From: Gemmatimonadota bacterium
GTDB taxonomy: Bacteria; JAAXHH01
Assembly: GCA_009838645.1 (NCBI GenBank)
Contig: VXRC01000049.1
Span: 62,001-126,000 of the forward strand
Length of the DNA stretch: 64,000 bases
Reading direction: 5' to 3'
Positions 50,220-57,916 of the stretch are shown piece by piece. The translations under genes and the position numbers were made by a program. The notes under the pieces were generated by a model. The model was not told where the DNA came from and made no database searches. It saw only the letters and a list, made by a program, of their open reading frames with translations. Positions within the stretch are counted from its first letter, which is position 1. Every line of letters begins with the position of its first letter.

Positions 50220-51212
50220 TTGCGCCCAAGTCGACTTACCAACACCGATTTCCGTCAGATAGAATTGACGGAGTATGATCTCCCTCCTGTTCCGAATGAC
50301 GGAGTACTCGTTCAAAACGAGTATACGGCCGTTAGCGTGGGTACGGAGATATACAACTACATAAATGGCTGCGAGCCTGGAGGACAGCCGAGTTTCCCAC
50401 GAAGTACAGGTTATTGCAATGCAGGCGTGGTTTTGGATGTTGGCAAGGGTGTAAGTGGTATCGTTCCAGGCGACCGTGTTGCCGGCCAGGGAAATCACGC
50501 AAGTCATTCGATAATGTCTGGCTTAATCAACAAGGTGCCGGCGAATGTATCATCAAAGGCCGCGGCGTTCATGGTCATGGGGGCGACTTCGCTACATGGC
50601 CACCGCGTTGCCCGTCCGGAACTGGGCGAAGCCGTGGTGGTGACCGGCATGGGCATCGTGGGCCAGTTGGCCGCCACCTTTGCGAAACTGAGCGGCGCCG
50701 TACCCGTAATCGGCGTGGATCTGGATGACTTCCGCCTACAGAGGGCCCGTGAGCGCGGGGTCGACGTATGTATCAACCCGGAGAAAGAACCCGAAGTGGC
50801 CGAAGCGGTGCGCCGGCACTGCGTAGCAGACGGTGCGGACCTGGTCATCGAAGCAACCGGTGTGCCCGCTGTCTATCCGATGGCACTGAACCTGCCAAGA
50901 CTCGGCGGCCGTCTGCTCGCCCTCGGTTCCCCGCGCGGTTCGGTGGAAGTGAGCTTTTTCGGCGAGGTCCATCTGCGTGAGGTTACGATTTTGGGTGCTC
51001 ACCAGCCCAAGACGCCCGAAGAGGCCGACCTGTACTATCCCTGGAGCAAGCGCAGGGACCGCGATCTCGTACTGCGGCTCATGAGTGAAGGAAAACTGCC
51101 GATCGAGGATCTGATTACCCACGAAGCCGACCCCTCCGATTGTCAGGCAATCTTTGATATGCTTGCGGATGATCCCAGGGAGGCACTGGGGGTGGTTTTC
51201 AGGTGGGACTGA
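50220..51212 (+). CDS. MDR-family dehydrogenase, zinc-less type
   Basis: This 330-residue medium-chain dehydrogenase has a GroES-like N-terminal half with YTAVSVGTEIYNYINGCEPG and a Rossmann motif VVVTGMGIVGQLAATFAKL. DLVIEATGVPAVYPMAL and GGRLLALGSPRG also match. The catalytic Cys of the GxCGTD motif and the structural zinc lobe are absent. The only start available before an upstream stop is the TTG at 50220, and no ribosome site is visible. The gene begins 90 bp after the second palindrome array, so it is the most likely gene to be controlled by it. The substrate is unknown. Confidence 0.8.
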   Translation: MRPSRLTNTDFRQIELTEYDLPPVPNDGVLVQNEYTAVSVGTEIYNYINGCEPGGQPSFPRSTGYCNAGVVLDVGKGVSGIVPGDRVAGQGNHASHSIMSGLINKVPANVSSKAAAFMVMGATSLHGHRVARPELGEAVVVTGMGIVGQLAATFAKLSGAVPVIGVDLDDFRLQRARERGVDVCINPEKEPEVAEAVRRHCVADGADLVIEATGVPAVYPMALNLPRLGGRLLALGSPRGSVEVSFFGEVHLREVTILGAHQPKTPEEADLYYPWSKRRDRDLVLRLMSEGKLPIEDLITHEADPSDCQAIFDMLADDPREALGVVFRWD

Positions 51213-51412
51213 TGTCGCGGGTAGGATTGGCGGCCGTCCAGATCGTTATAACTTCGGCCTAATGCGCGTTCGGTATTCGCGTAGGATGGGTCTGCGCGGC
51301 TCGGATGATGCGCAGAGTCTCTCTGTCGTGGGGTTGTCACGCTGCGGAGCGGTGCGCACAACACGCTAAGGTAGCGACCAAGTTGGCAAGTCATGCCGAA
51401 AGGGCTACTGAA

Positions 51413-51901
51413 ATGAGATCATTCTTCGTAGCATTGCTAAGCGCGATTACCATGATGTTGTTCATTACCGTGGGAATATCCGCCTGTGGTGACTCGCCCA
51501 CGGAACCGGCCGAACAGGAACCTGAGGACGACCACGAACACGAGCACGAGGAAACAGAGCGGCCACCCGGCGAGTTGATGCCCACGCTATCGAGCATCCA
51601 GAGCCTGGTGTTCAATCCATCGTGCGTCTCGCACCACGGATTAGACGCCGCCAGCGCTGGTCTCAATCTCGCTGAAGGCCACTCCTTCAAGAGCTTGGTG
51701 AACGTACGCAGCACCCAGGTGATGCTCGACCTGGTTCGACCCGGTGACGCTGAAAGCAGCTACTTGATACATAAGCTGGAAGGTCGCGAAGGCATTGTGG
51801 GCAAGCAGATGCCGTTGGGCGCTTCTCCCCTCACAGCCGCGGATATCGCCGTCATCAAGGCGTGGATAAACAGTGGCGCAGAAGAAGGCGACGATCACTG
51901 A
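51413..51901 (+). CDS. Lipoprotein with degenerate cytochrome-c-like motif
   Basis: The start is the ATG at 51413 with AAGGG upstream; 162 residues. The N-terminus is a lipoprotein signal (MLFITVGISAC) with lipobox ISAC and Ser-free +2 Gly. A Pro/Glu/His/Asp-rich spacer (EPEDDHEHEHEETERPPG) follows. The C-terminal 100 residues resemble planctomycete-type cytochrome c domains, including a final KQMPLGASPLTAADIAVIKAWINSGA. The heme attachment site is broken: FNPSCVSHHG has His where CxxCH needs the second Cys (51623-51637). Covalent heme binding by two thioethers is therefore impossible. The function is unknown. Confidence 0.75.
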   Translation: MRSFFVALLSAITMMLFITVGISACGDSPTEPAEQEPEDDHEHEHEETERPPGELMPTLSSIQSLVFNPSCVSHHGLDAASAGLNLAEGHSFKSLVNVRSTQVMLDLVRPGDAESSYLIHKLEGREGIVGKQMPLGASPLTAADIAVIKAWINSGAEEGDDH

Positions 51902-51984
51902 TAAGTGGAGCTGGACATAACGGTCTGACTGGCACACTTCCTGATCTTCAAATCTTCTACCTCAAGTAAACCTTTCGACTCCCG

Positions 51985-52206
51985 CTATCCATCAGCGATC
52001 GCCAAGTCCAGGACGGTTGCCGAGCACTGAGGCGGGGGAACGGGTTCCCCGTGTTCAAGTAGACTCTCGACATGCTGGGCTATCGCTTGACGAATCTCGC
52101 CGATCACATCCTGCTTGGTAGGTCCCGTTGCAACGCATCCGGGCAGGTCCGGAACGTAAGCGGCATGGTTGTTCGGCGACTTTTCGACAACAATGGTATT
52201 GCGCAT
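51985..52206 (-). CDS. HicB-family antitoxin-like protein, second copy
   Basis: I use the ATG at 52206 (MRNTIVVEKSPNNHAAYVP), giving 73 residues. The pattern IVVEKSPNNHAAYVPDLPGCVATGPTKQDVIGEIRQAIAQHVESLLEHGEPVPPP is the HicB RNase-H-like fold. No helix-turn-helix or ribbon-helix-helix domain follows. It lies 54 bp downstream of hicA on the same strand, outside the main HicBA overlap. It may be an extra antitoxin for the same toxin or a leftover of another pair. Confidence 0.7.
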   Translation of the reverse strand: MRNTIVVEKSPNNHAAYVPDLPGCVATGPTKQDVIGEIRQAIAQHVESLLEHGEPVPPPQCSATVLDLAIADG

Positions 52207-52260
52207 CCTGAAGGTCACTCCGATCGGGTTGTCGGGTGAAGTGGATGTCCATTGGTCAGC

Positions 52261-52518
52261 TCACGGTCCAAACAGCTTCCCAACGACCTCGTCCTTCGAC
52301 ACACCCACACCAACGAAAATTGCCACGTAAGATATAGTCCGGCTCAAAGTTCCAATCCGTACCGGGCGATGTAGCGTTATCGTTACGCTGTGCTCTTTCG
52401 TTTTCGTCGTCAGAGTTACTGTAGCATGGCTTCCACGCGTTCTACGTACACGGTAGCCGAAGTTATGGCTTAGCAGTTGGACGACCTGTTCACCGGACAG
52501 ATCTCTTGGGATCTTCAT
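52261..52518 (-). CDS. hicA: HicA-family mRNA interferase toxin
   Basis: This 85-residue dsRBD-fold protein has the HicA catalytic histidine (H31) in RRTRGSHATVTLTT, and SGEQVVQLLSHNFGYRV at the N-terminus. In this family it cuts mRNAs and is held inactive by HicB. Its start overlaps the upstream HicB-like gene by four bases, the antitoxin-first arrangement that many HicBA pairs use. No mutation of key residues is seen. Confidence 0.85.
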   Translation of the reverse strand: MKIPRDLSGEQVVQLLSHNFGYRVRRTRGSHATVTLTTKTKEHSVTITLHRPVRIGTLSRTISYVAIFVGVGVSKDEVVGKLFGP

Positions 52519-52721
52519 ACGGCGATAACTTCATCACGGACCTGATGCAGTCTGATTACCCGGGGCGTTTCGGCCTCGTCAAAATGACACAGCACGGCCT
52601 CTCTCGCCATGTCCTTTAGCTCGTTCCAATCCTCTCCCTGCGTAAAGATGCTGTGCCCGAGTGCGCGTGCCTCATAACCGCCTTCGTTGGACTCGATCAC
52701 TTCGAATATGATTTCAGTCAT
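52515..52721 (-). CDS. HicB-like antitoxin partner of HicA
   Basis: This 68-residue protein (MTEIIFEVIESNEGGYEARALGHSIFTQGEDWNELKDM) has the short HicB-like fold that is commonly followed by hicA. The GGYEARALGHSIFTQ segment and final VIRLHQVRDEVIAV are typical of that family, often annotated wrongly as 2-oxoisovalerate dehydrogenase. It has a GGGAGA ribosome site 8 nt before the ATG and overlaps hicA by four bases. It probably neutralises HicA by direct binding. Confidence 0.75.
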   Translation of the reverse strand: MTEIIFEVIESNEGGYEARALGHSIFTQGEDWNELKDMAREAVLCHFDEAETPRVIRLHQVRDEVIAV

Positions 52722-52817
52722 CGTGGCGTCTCCCGAAGTTCGCTGGTACCTAATGTCTCAATCAAGAACCAGCACATATCCTTGTCCTGGCACTTTGTGC
52801 TATCCATTCGTCTTGTT

Positions 52818-53762
52818 TCAGTTTTTGAGCGGTCCATCACCAATCACGGCCGCAATACGATTTTCGAGGCGATCCCTTAGTTCTTCAGGACTGCGCCACA
52901 AAATATGATTATAATGGCTCGTGTCGAAGTGTACATCATCAATAGAGTCTTTGTTACAGGTGAAAACTACAGGGATATCGAGTCCATGTGCGAATCCCGC
53001 TTCGTAGTATACACCCCCTCGGGCACCGTCTTCTCCCTGTGTAAAATCTGCGACGATAAAACGTGATCTTCTTATTTCAGCGATGATCTCATCGTCGATC
53101 CTCCCGATGTATTCTTGGTTGTCTATCCGGATTGGGCTGTATCCCGCGTTTTCAATTGCAGGTTTGATGCCATTGGTCCAGGCATCTTGCAATGACTCAT
53201 CGAACCACATGGCCACGAATGCCTGAGATGAGACGGTGGCTGCTCGCTCCAATTCAGCGAGACGAGAGTAGCCTGCAACTGTTACAATGAGACCGATCGT
53301 AGATTCGGTAGACTCTTCTAACCAACCCTTCCCAATCAAGTAGTCTGTCAGGAATTGCAACTCTTCAGAGTCAACACTTTCTGTGTAGGCAAACATGTCC
53401 GGTAAGAAGTCACTCGCGAGGAATGCCCTTCCTACATGCGGTGTCTTTTTCTGAATGTACTTCAATAGTTCATCCGCACGTGAGTGAACTGTTAAATCTG
53501 GTCGTCGTATACTCGATTCGATTTCGTTCTCGTAGGACCATATTTCCGGTCGCTCGATGCCCGATCTGCGTTGCTTGATCATCCATGTCGTTAAGCGTGC
53601 TTTTTCACGATCATCAAGTTGACCAACCATGATTTCGGCCCTTCCATCCACGAAGTACCTACCACCTGCACGGGGCGAATCTACGTTCCTGCCATCACCA
53701 CTAAATAGTTCTGTGGGCTTAGTCGGTGTACCCCAGATTGGACAGTGTGCGTTTGCGTCCAT
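52818..53762 (-). CDS. Nucleoside 2-deoxyribosyltransferase/TIR-like effector candidate
   Basis: This 314-residue protein has two parts. Residues 1-120 start with an incomplete CPIWG zinc-knuckle-like motif and a DSPRAGGRYFVDG segment. Residues about 180-305 form a nucleoside deoxyribosyltransferase/TIR-like Rossmann domain: AFVAMWFDESLQDAWTNGIKPAIENAGY, DDEIIAEIRRSRFIVADFTQG, GGVYYEAGFAHGLDIPVVF (the Glu aligns with the catalytic Glu of Ndt) and DTSHYNHILW. Such domains occur in bacterial defence proteins that degrade nucleotides or NAD. Base composition is lower in GC than the neighbours, consistent with transfer. No partner gene of a known defence system is present. Confidence 0.6.
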   Translation of the reverse strand: MDANAHCPIWGTPTKPTELFSGDGRNVDSPRAGGRYFVDGRAEIMVGQLDDREKARLTTWMIKQRRSGIERPEIWSYENEIESSIRRPDLTVHSRADELLKYIQKKTPHVGRAFLASDFLPDMFAYTESVDSEELQFLTDYLIGKGWLEESTESTIGLIVTVAGYSRLAELERAATVSSQAFVAMWFDESLQDAWTNGIKPAIENAGYSPIRIDNQEYIGRIDDEIIAEIRRSRFIVADFTQGEDGARGGVYYEAGFAHGLDIPVVFTCNKDSIDDVHFDTSHYNHILWRSPEELRDRLENRIAAVIGDGPLKN

Positions 53763-54063
53763 GTTTACTCTTTTGTCCTTTTTCGATATACTACGATCTC
53801 ACGCGGACGCGTGGACGCATAACCTCCACTCACAATCGAATTGAGGCCAAATTCTCCCTTCAATATATCTCGCATGTATCCTTGCTACAACCTGTAATCA
53901 CCAGAAGACCGCTCCGATCTTTCGCCATTTTCCCCTTGACTTGAACCCTGATTTCCCCGTTATGTTAACGGTTGGGATTCACCTTCGCACCGGCGTGTCA
54001 GAACACGCATAACCAATTGCAATTCAAGCATTTACTGGTTACTTGACATCGAGAGGATGCCTC
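53763..54063. other. AT-rich intergenic region, 301 bp
   Basis: This region lies between the divergent effector candidate and the MoaD-like gene. A possible plus-strand promoter is TTGACT (53936-53941) with TATGTT (53961-53966), 19 bp apart, a little wide. No gene is supported. Confidence 0.5.
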
Positions 54064-54306
54064 ATGACCGTTTCCGTCAAGCTCTTTGCCACACTGAGAA
54101 AATACCTGCCCGAGAACGCGGTCAACAAAACGGCGACGATAGAACTCGGCGATGGGGCCAAGGCGAGCGACATCATCGCGCAGTTGGACATCCCCGATGG
54201 CCATATTCATCTGATCCTGATCGACGGCAAACACTCGGCTGAAGACTCCCCGTTGACGGACGGTGCGGTGGTCAGCTTCTTCCCGCCTATTGCCGGCGGG
54301 GCCTAG
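54064..54306 (+). CDS. MoaD/ThiS-family beta-grasp protein
   Basis: The start is the ATG at 54064 with GAGAGGA upstream; 80 residues. TVSVKLFATLRKYLPEN and the C-terminal VVSFFPPIAGGA follow MoaD/ThiS. A normal carrier ends in Gly-Gly, which is adenylated and thiolated. This one ends in GGA, so one residue must be removed or the protein is not an active carrier. No MoaE, MoeB or ThiF gene is nearby. A small unknown gene follows after 5 bp. Confidence 0.75.
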   Translation: MTVSVKLFATLRKYLPENAVNKTATIELGDGAKASDIIAQLDIPDGHIHLILIDGKHSAEDSPLTDGAVVSFFPPIAGGA

Positions 54307-54311
54307 GGCCG

Positions 54312-54605
54312 GTGTCCTGCCACACTTATTTCGGATTCAAGCTGGAAGACGCTGTCCGGGGGCTGAAACGGGCGCTGCACGACGAGAACATCCCCGTGGT
54401 GTCCGTCCGCGAGGCCGATGATCAGGTCGTATTCGCGATCGATGTCGCATCCGAAACCGGGGAGATCAGCCTGGCCTACCGTACCACGAAGTCCCATCCC
54501 CTGGCCAGGCTGGGTGATATCCCCGCGATTGAGGTCACGGTCGACGATCACCTGCCCGATGTAAAACCCGTGCTGACCATGGCTTTCCTGAGAGGCGGAG
54601 GTTGA
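54312..54605 (+). CDS. Small conserved-looking protein of unknown function ending in Gly-Gly-Gly
   Basis: This 97-residue protein starts with GTG at 54312, 5 bp after the MoaD-like stop, and ends 4 bp before the OmpA-family gene. I do not recognise the family. The sequence is a mix of strands and helices (VVFAIDVASETGEISLAYR, DIPAIEVTVDDHL) with one Cys near the N-terminus and a C-terminus of AFLRGGG. That ending resembles ubiquitin-like modifiers, but the rest has no clear beta-grasp pattern. Its tight spacing suggests it works with the MoaD-like protein. Confidence 0.6.
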   Translation: MSCHTYFGFKLEDAVRGLKRALHDENIPVVSVREADDQVVFAIDVASETGEISLAYRTTKSHPLARLGDIPAIEVTVDDHLPDVKPVLTMAFLRGGG

Positions 54606-54609
54606 CCTC

Positions 54610-56148
54610 ATGCGTGCTGGTATCCTGGTATCCCTTTGCCTTTGTATTTCCTCGTTCCTGTCGGTTCCCCTTCCCATATCGGCGCAAGGCTCCGGCGACA
54701 ACAGTGCGGCCAGTGCGGCCGGTCGGATCACTGCGGCTACTTCCTCCCTGAATCATCTTTCCGATCTCGACGCCGGGTTCCTGATCCCTGATACTTTCGA
54801 CAGGGTACAGGAGGCCTACGATCGATATACACGGGATATCCGGGAAGGTAAATCGACCCGGGATATCGATCGGTCCCATACGGAGTTCGACGCCGCTCTG
54901 GTCCTGGCGCGGGAACGTCTGGATCGCGTGAACGAATTGCTGATGGTGCCGCTGGAGAAACGGGCGGCGGCCCAACGGGCGAACGCTCCCGCGATGGTTC
55001 CGGATGCCTTCGAGGAGGCCGAAAGCCGCCTCGAACGGGCCATTTCCAGGCTGGAGGACGACCGGGTCTCCGATGCTTTCTCCCAGGGACAGGAAGCGGC
55101 CGCGCTCTATGATGTGGCAAGGTCGTCGGTGATCGAGATGTCGCTTATCGGTTCGGCGCAGATCGGACTGGCCGAAGCCGAGGATCAGGATTGGGACCGG
55201 TTGGCCCCGGCGTCCTTCGCGCAGGCCCGCCGGTTGGTGGACGAAGTAACCGGCGCGCTGGACCGCGGAGAACCCCTGTCCGCCGCGCTCCGAAACAAGG
55301 CCCAGACCGCCGATTACGCGGTACGGCGCGCCATTGAGATTGCGGCACAAGTCGATGGGCTTCGCAAGGATCCAGGTAACTGGGAGCGCATGTTGCTGTC
55401 ACAGGAGGATCTCGCCCGGCAGGCCGCCGACATGGCGGGGGTCGGCGCCGACTTCCTGGCCAATGATCCGCAGGCTATCATGACGGAAAGTCTGCGCACC
55501 CTCGCCGCACGACAGGATTCACTTGGCCGCCTTCTCCAGCTGGCAGAGATCGACGCCGCGGCGCTCAGGGCCGAGGTCGATTCCCTGCACCAGGCGATCG
55601 AGGAACAGCAGATTCGCCTGTCCTCCATGGTGGAAAGCTACCAGCAGGACCTGCAGCGCAGGAAGGAGGAGCTGGACCGGGAACGCCGGGAACTCAGGGA
55701 CTACCTGTACGAGAAGACCCAGCTGGATGCAACCGCCCAGGCCCAGGAGCGATTCTCGGATGACGAGGCGATCGTGGTGCGGGATGCCGACCGTCTTACC
55801 CTTCGGCTCATCGGGCTGTCCTTCCAGGCGGGAAGAACGGAAATACCCCGGGGCGCGCGGGGGTTGCTCGAGAGACTCGGGGAGTTTCTCGTGTTGTATC
55901 CTCAGACCCGCGTCGCTGTGAAGGGGCATACGGACGCCACCGGAGCGGAGGAAAAGAACGTCACCCTCTCGAAGTCCCGCGCCAATGCGGTCATGCAGTT
56001 TCTGGCGGACCAGTCCGGTGTCGAAACCGAACGCATGACGTCCTCCGGCCTCGGCAGCGCCCAGCCCATCGACAGCAACAATACGCGCAGGGGCCGGGAC
56101 CGGAACCGGCGAATCGACGTGGTCCTGACCTTCACTAGAGATCTGTAA
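54610..56148 (+). CDS. OmpA-family outer-membrane/peptidoglycan-binding protein
   Basis: This 512-residue exported protein has a Sec signal peptide (MRAGILVSLCLCISSFLSVPLPISAQ). A long alpha-helical region (about 30-370) with AQRANAPAMVPDAFEEAESRLERAI-type helices follows, then a coiled coil (EEQQIRLSSMVESYQQDLQRRKEELDRERRELRDY). The C-terminal OmpA domain (about 390-512) has LSFQAGRTEIPRGARGLL, KGHTDATGAEEKNVTLSKSRANAV and the Arg-rich RRGRDRNRRIDVVLTF that binds diaminopimelate in this fold. No beta-barrel is seen. It probably ties the envelope to peptidoglycan. Confidence 0.88.
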   Translation: MRAGILVSLCLCISSFLSVPLPISAQGSGDNSAASAAGRITAATSSLNHLSDLDAGFLIPDTFDRVQEAYDRYTRDIREGKSTRDIDRSHTEFDAALVLARERLDRVNELLMVPLEKRAAAQRANAPAMVPDAFEEAESRLERAISRLEDDRVSDAFSQGQEAAALYDVARSSVIEMSLIGSAQIGLAEAEDQDWDRLAPASFAQARRLVDEVTGALDRGEPLSAALRNKAQTADYAVRRAIEIAAQVDGLRKDPGNWERMLLSQEDLARQAADMAGVGADFLANDPQAIMTESLRTLAARQDSLGRLLQLAEIDAAALRAEVDSLHQAIEEQQIRLSSMVESYQQDLQRRKEELDRERRELRDYLYEKTQLDATAQAQERFSDDEAIVVRDADRLTLRLIGLSFQAGRTEIPRGARGLLERLGEFLVLYPQTRVAVKGHTDATGAEEKNVTLSKSRANAVMQFLADQSGVETERMTSSGLGSAQPIDSNNTRRGRDRNRRIDVVLTFTRDL

Positions 56149-56168
56149 TAGCACACGCACCGGCGCAT

Positions 56169-56204
56169 ATACGCGCGATGCGCCCGATACGCGCGATGCG
56201 TCCG
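56169..56204. repeat. 18-bp tandem duplication before the RraA gene
   Basis: ATACGCGCGATGCGCCCG (56169-56186) and ATACGCGCGATGCGTCCG (56187-56204) differ by one base. They lie between the OmpA-family stop and the RraA start. Confidence 0.95.
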
Positions 56205-56223
56205 TTGTAGGGAGAACGCTAAA

Positions 56224-56889
56224 TTGAGTGATAAAATCAGCAGCGAAGTGTACGAGGAGATGAAGGAGAAGCTGTTCTCGGCGGTCATTGCGGACGCCCT
56301 GGACGCCTGTGGACACCGCGACCAGATCCTCCGGCACGACATCAGGCCCCTGTTTCCGGACGCGGTCGTCGTGGGCCGGGCACTGACTGTGCTTTCCGTC
56401 GACGTGTACGACATTCCGGATGAGCCCTACAAACTGGAACTTGAAGCCGTGGACGCGCTGAAGCCCGGGGACGTCCTCGTGGCACAGACCAACGGCACGA
56501 CGCGCAGCAGCCTCTGGGGCGAGCTGCTCTCGACCGCCGCGGAGGCCCGGGGCGCGCGCGGCGCCGTGATCGACGGGTTTACCCGGGATTCGCAGGCCAT
56601 CGCCGACATGGGCTTTCCGCTCTTTGTCCGCGGTATCGCGCCCTATGACTCGAAGGGCAGGAGCGACGTCATCGCCTACAATACGCCCATCGACTGCGGC
56701 GGCGTGAAGGTCTGTCCGGGCGATCTCGTTTTCGGAGACTTCGACGGGGTCGTGGTCGTTCCGCGGGCCGTGGAAGAACAGGTGCTGAAAGCGGCATTTG
56801 AAAAGGCGGTCGAAGAGAAAGAGGTCAAGCAGGCTCTGAAGAACGGCATGTCCGCCACCGCCGCCTTCGAGAAATACGGCATTCTCTGA
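56224..56889 (+). CDS. RraA-family protein (possible 4-hydroxy-4-methyl-2-oxoglutarate aldolase)
   Basis: This 221-residue protein starts with TTG at 56224, preceded by GGGAGAA. The active-site region of the RraA/HMG aldolase fold is visible: LWGELLSTAAEARGARGAVIDGFTRDSQAIADMGFPLF, with the metal-binding Asp and Arg-Asp pair. GGVKVCPGDLVFGDFDGVVVVPRAV is the conserved second motif. Many members are aldolases or decarboxylases of 2-oxo acids, while E. coli RraA inhibits RNase E; only the fold can be stated. It overlaps ftcD by one base. Confidence 0.85.
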   Translation: MSDKISSEVYEEMKEKLFSAVIADALDACGHRDQILRHDIRPLFPDAVVVGRALTVLSVDVYDIPDEPYKLELEAVDALKPGDVLVAQTNGTTRSSLWGELLSTAAEARGARGAVIDGFTRDSQAIADMGFPLFVRGIAPYDSKGRSDVIAYNTPIDCGGVKVCPGDLVFGDFDGVVVVPRAVEEQVLKAAFEKAVEEKEVKQALKNGMSATAAFEKYGIL

Positions 56890-57794
56890 TGAAGCCCCTT
56901 GTCGAGTGCGTGCCCAATTTCAGCGAAGGGCGCGATTCGGGCATCGTGGAGGCCATTTCCGCCAGCATCGCCGCCGTCGACGGTGTCCACCTGGCCGGCA
57001 TGGAAATGGACGGAGACCACAACCGCTCCGTGATTACCTTCATGGGTGCCCCCGAAGACGTCGCCAGGGGCGCTTTCGAAGCCTGCCGAACGGCCCGTGA
57101 TCTCATCGACCTGAGGCACCACCGGGGCGTACATCCCCGGATCGGCGCCACGGACGTCATCCCCTTCATTCCCCTTTCCGACTGCACCATGGACGACTGC
57201 GTCTCCCTTGCCCGGGGCTGTGGCGGGGAGATCGGCCGATCTCTCGGGATTCCGGTGTATTTCTACGGGCATGCCGCCCTGGATGCGCGGCGCGGCGCGC
57301 TTCCGGATCTACGCCGGGGAGGATTCGAACGCCTGGTCGGGGAGATGGAATCAGACGATGACCTCGCGCCCGACGCGGGCCCGGGCACGGTCCACGCTTC
57401 CGCCGGCGCCACGGCGGTCGGCGTCCGCGATATCCTTGTCGCGTACAACGTGAACCTGGACACCGACGACGTACGCGTCGCCCGGGCGGTCGCGAACAAC
57501 GTCAGGGAGAAGAACGGCGGCCTGCCCGGGGTCCGGGCGCTCGGACTGCTGCTGCCGGAACGGCACCTCGCGCAGGTGTCCATGAACCTGACCGACTACC
57601 GGCAGACGAATATGGCCCAGGCTTACGACGCCGTCGTGCGCCTCTCGGAAGCCGAAGGGGTCAAGGTCCTGGAGAGCGAACTGGTCGGCCTCGCCCCCCG
57701 TGACGCCCTGGGCGGAGCGGCGCCCGGAGACCTGCGCATGGAACCCCTGGATCCCTCCCGGTTCCTGGAATACCACACCAGCCTGTTTGCCTGA
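56889..57794 (+). CDS. ftcD: Glutamate formimidoyltransferase
   Basis: This 301-residue protein is the transferase domain of FTCD. It starts KPLVECVPNFSEGRDSGIVEAIS and continues GVHLAGMEMDGDHNRSVITFMGAP, RGVHPRIGATDVIPFIPL and GLPGVRALGLLLPERHLAQVSMNLTDY. It moves the formimino group from formiminoglutamate to tetrahydrofolate in histidine degradation. There is no cyclodeaminase domain. No hut genes are in the window. Coupled to the RraA gene by a one-base overlap. Confidence 0.9.
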   Translation: MKPLVECVPNFSEGRDSGIVEAISASIAAVDGVHLAGMEMDGDHNRSVITFMGAPEDVARGAFEACRTARDLIDLRHHRGVHPRIGATDVIPFIPLSDCTMDDCVSLARGCGGEIGRSLGIPVYFYGHAALDARRGALPDLRRGGFERLVGEMESDDDLAPDAGPGTVHASAGATAVGVRDILVAYNVNLDTDDVRVARAVANNVREKNGGLPGVRALGLLLPERHLAQVSMNLTDYRQTNMAQAYDAVVRLSEAEGVKVLESELVGLAPRDALGGAAPGDLRMEPLDPSRFLEYHTSLFA

Positions 57795-57842
57795 TCCCCT
57801 TTCCCCGATCCGGTAGCAGCCCCTCGTCAGATTCGTATTTTC

Positions 57843-57889
57843 TTGACTCCGTACCGCGCTCTTCTTATAATGTTGACTAAATTAGTAAA
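57843..57889 (+). promoter_or_regulatory. Promoter and overlapping palindromic operator of the Rrf2-cysK operon
   Basis: TTGACT (57843-57848) and a perfect TATAAT (57866-57871) are separated by 17 bp. Over the predicted start lies ACTAA-A-TTAGT (57876-57886) with further matching TT/AA ends, a dyad like Rrf2-family operators. The downstream gene is an Rrf2 regulator, so autoregulation is likely. Confidence 0.75.
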
Positions 57890-57916
57890 CTAGAACCTGG
57901 CGGCCAGGGAGGACGG

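Noticed and set aside
51213-51412. Small gene or ncRNA between the MDR dehydrogenase and the lipoprotein genes
   Set aside because: Only overlapping short frames and weak inverted repeats are present; no promoter, ribosome site or protein pattern was convincing.
53936-53966. Strong promoter for the MoaD-like gene
   Set aside because: The -35/-10 spacing is 19 bp and the -10 is poor, so it is mentioned only within the intergenic entry.
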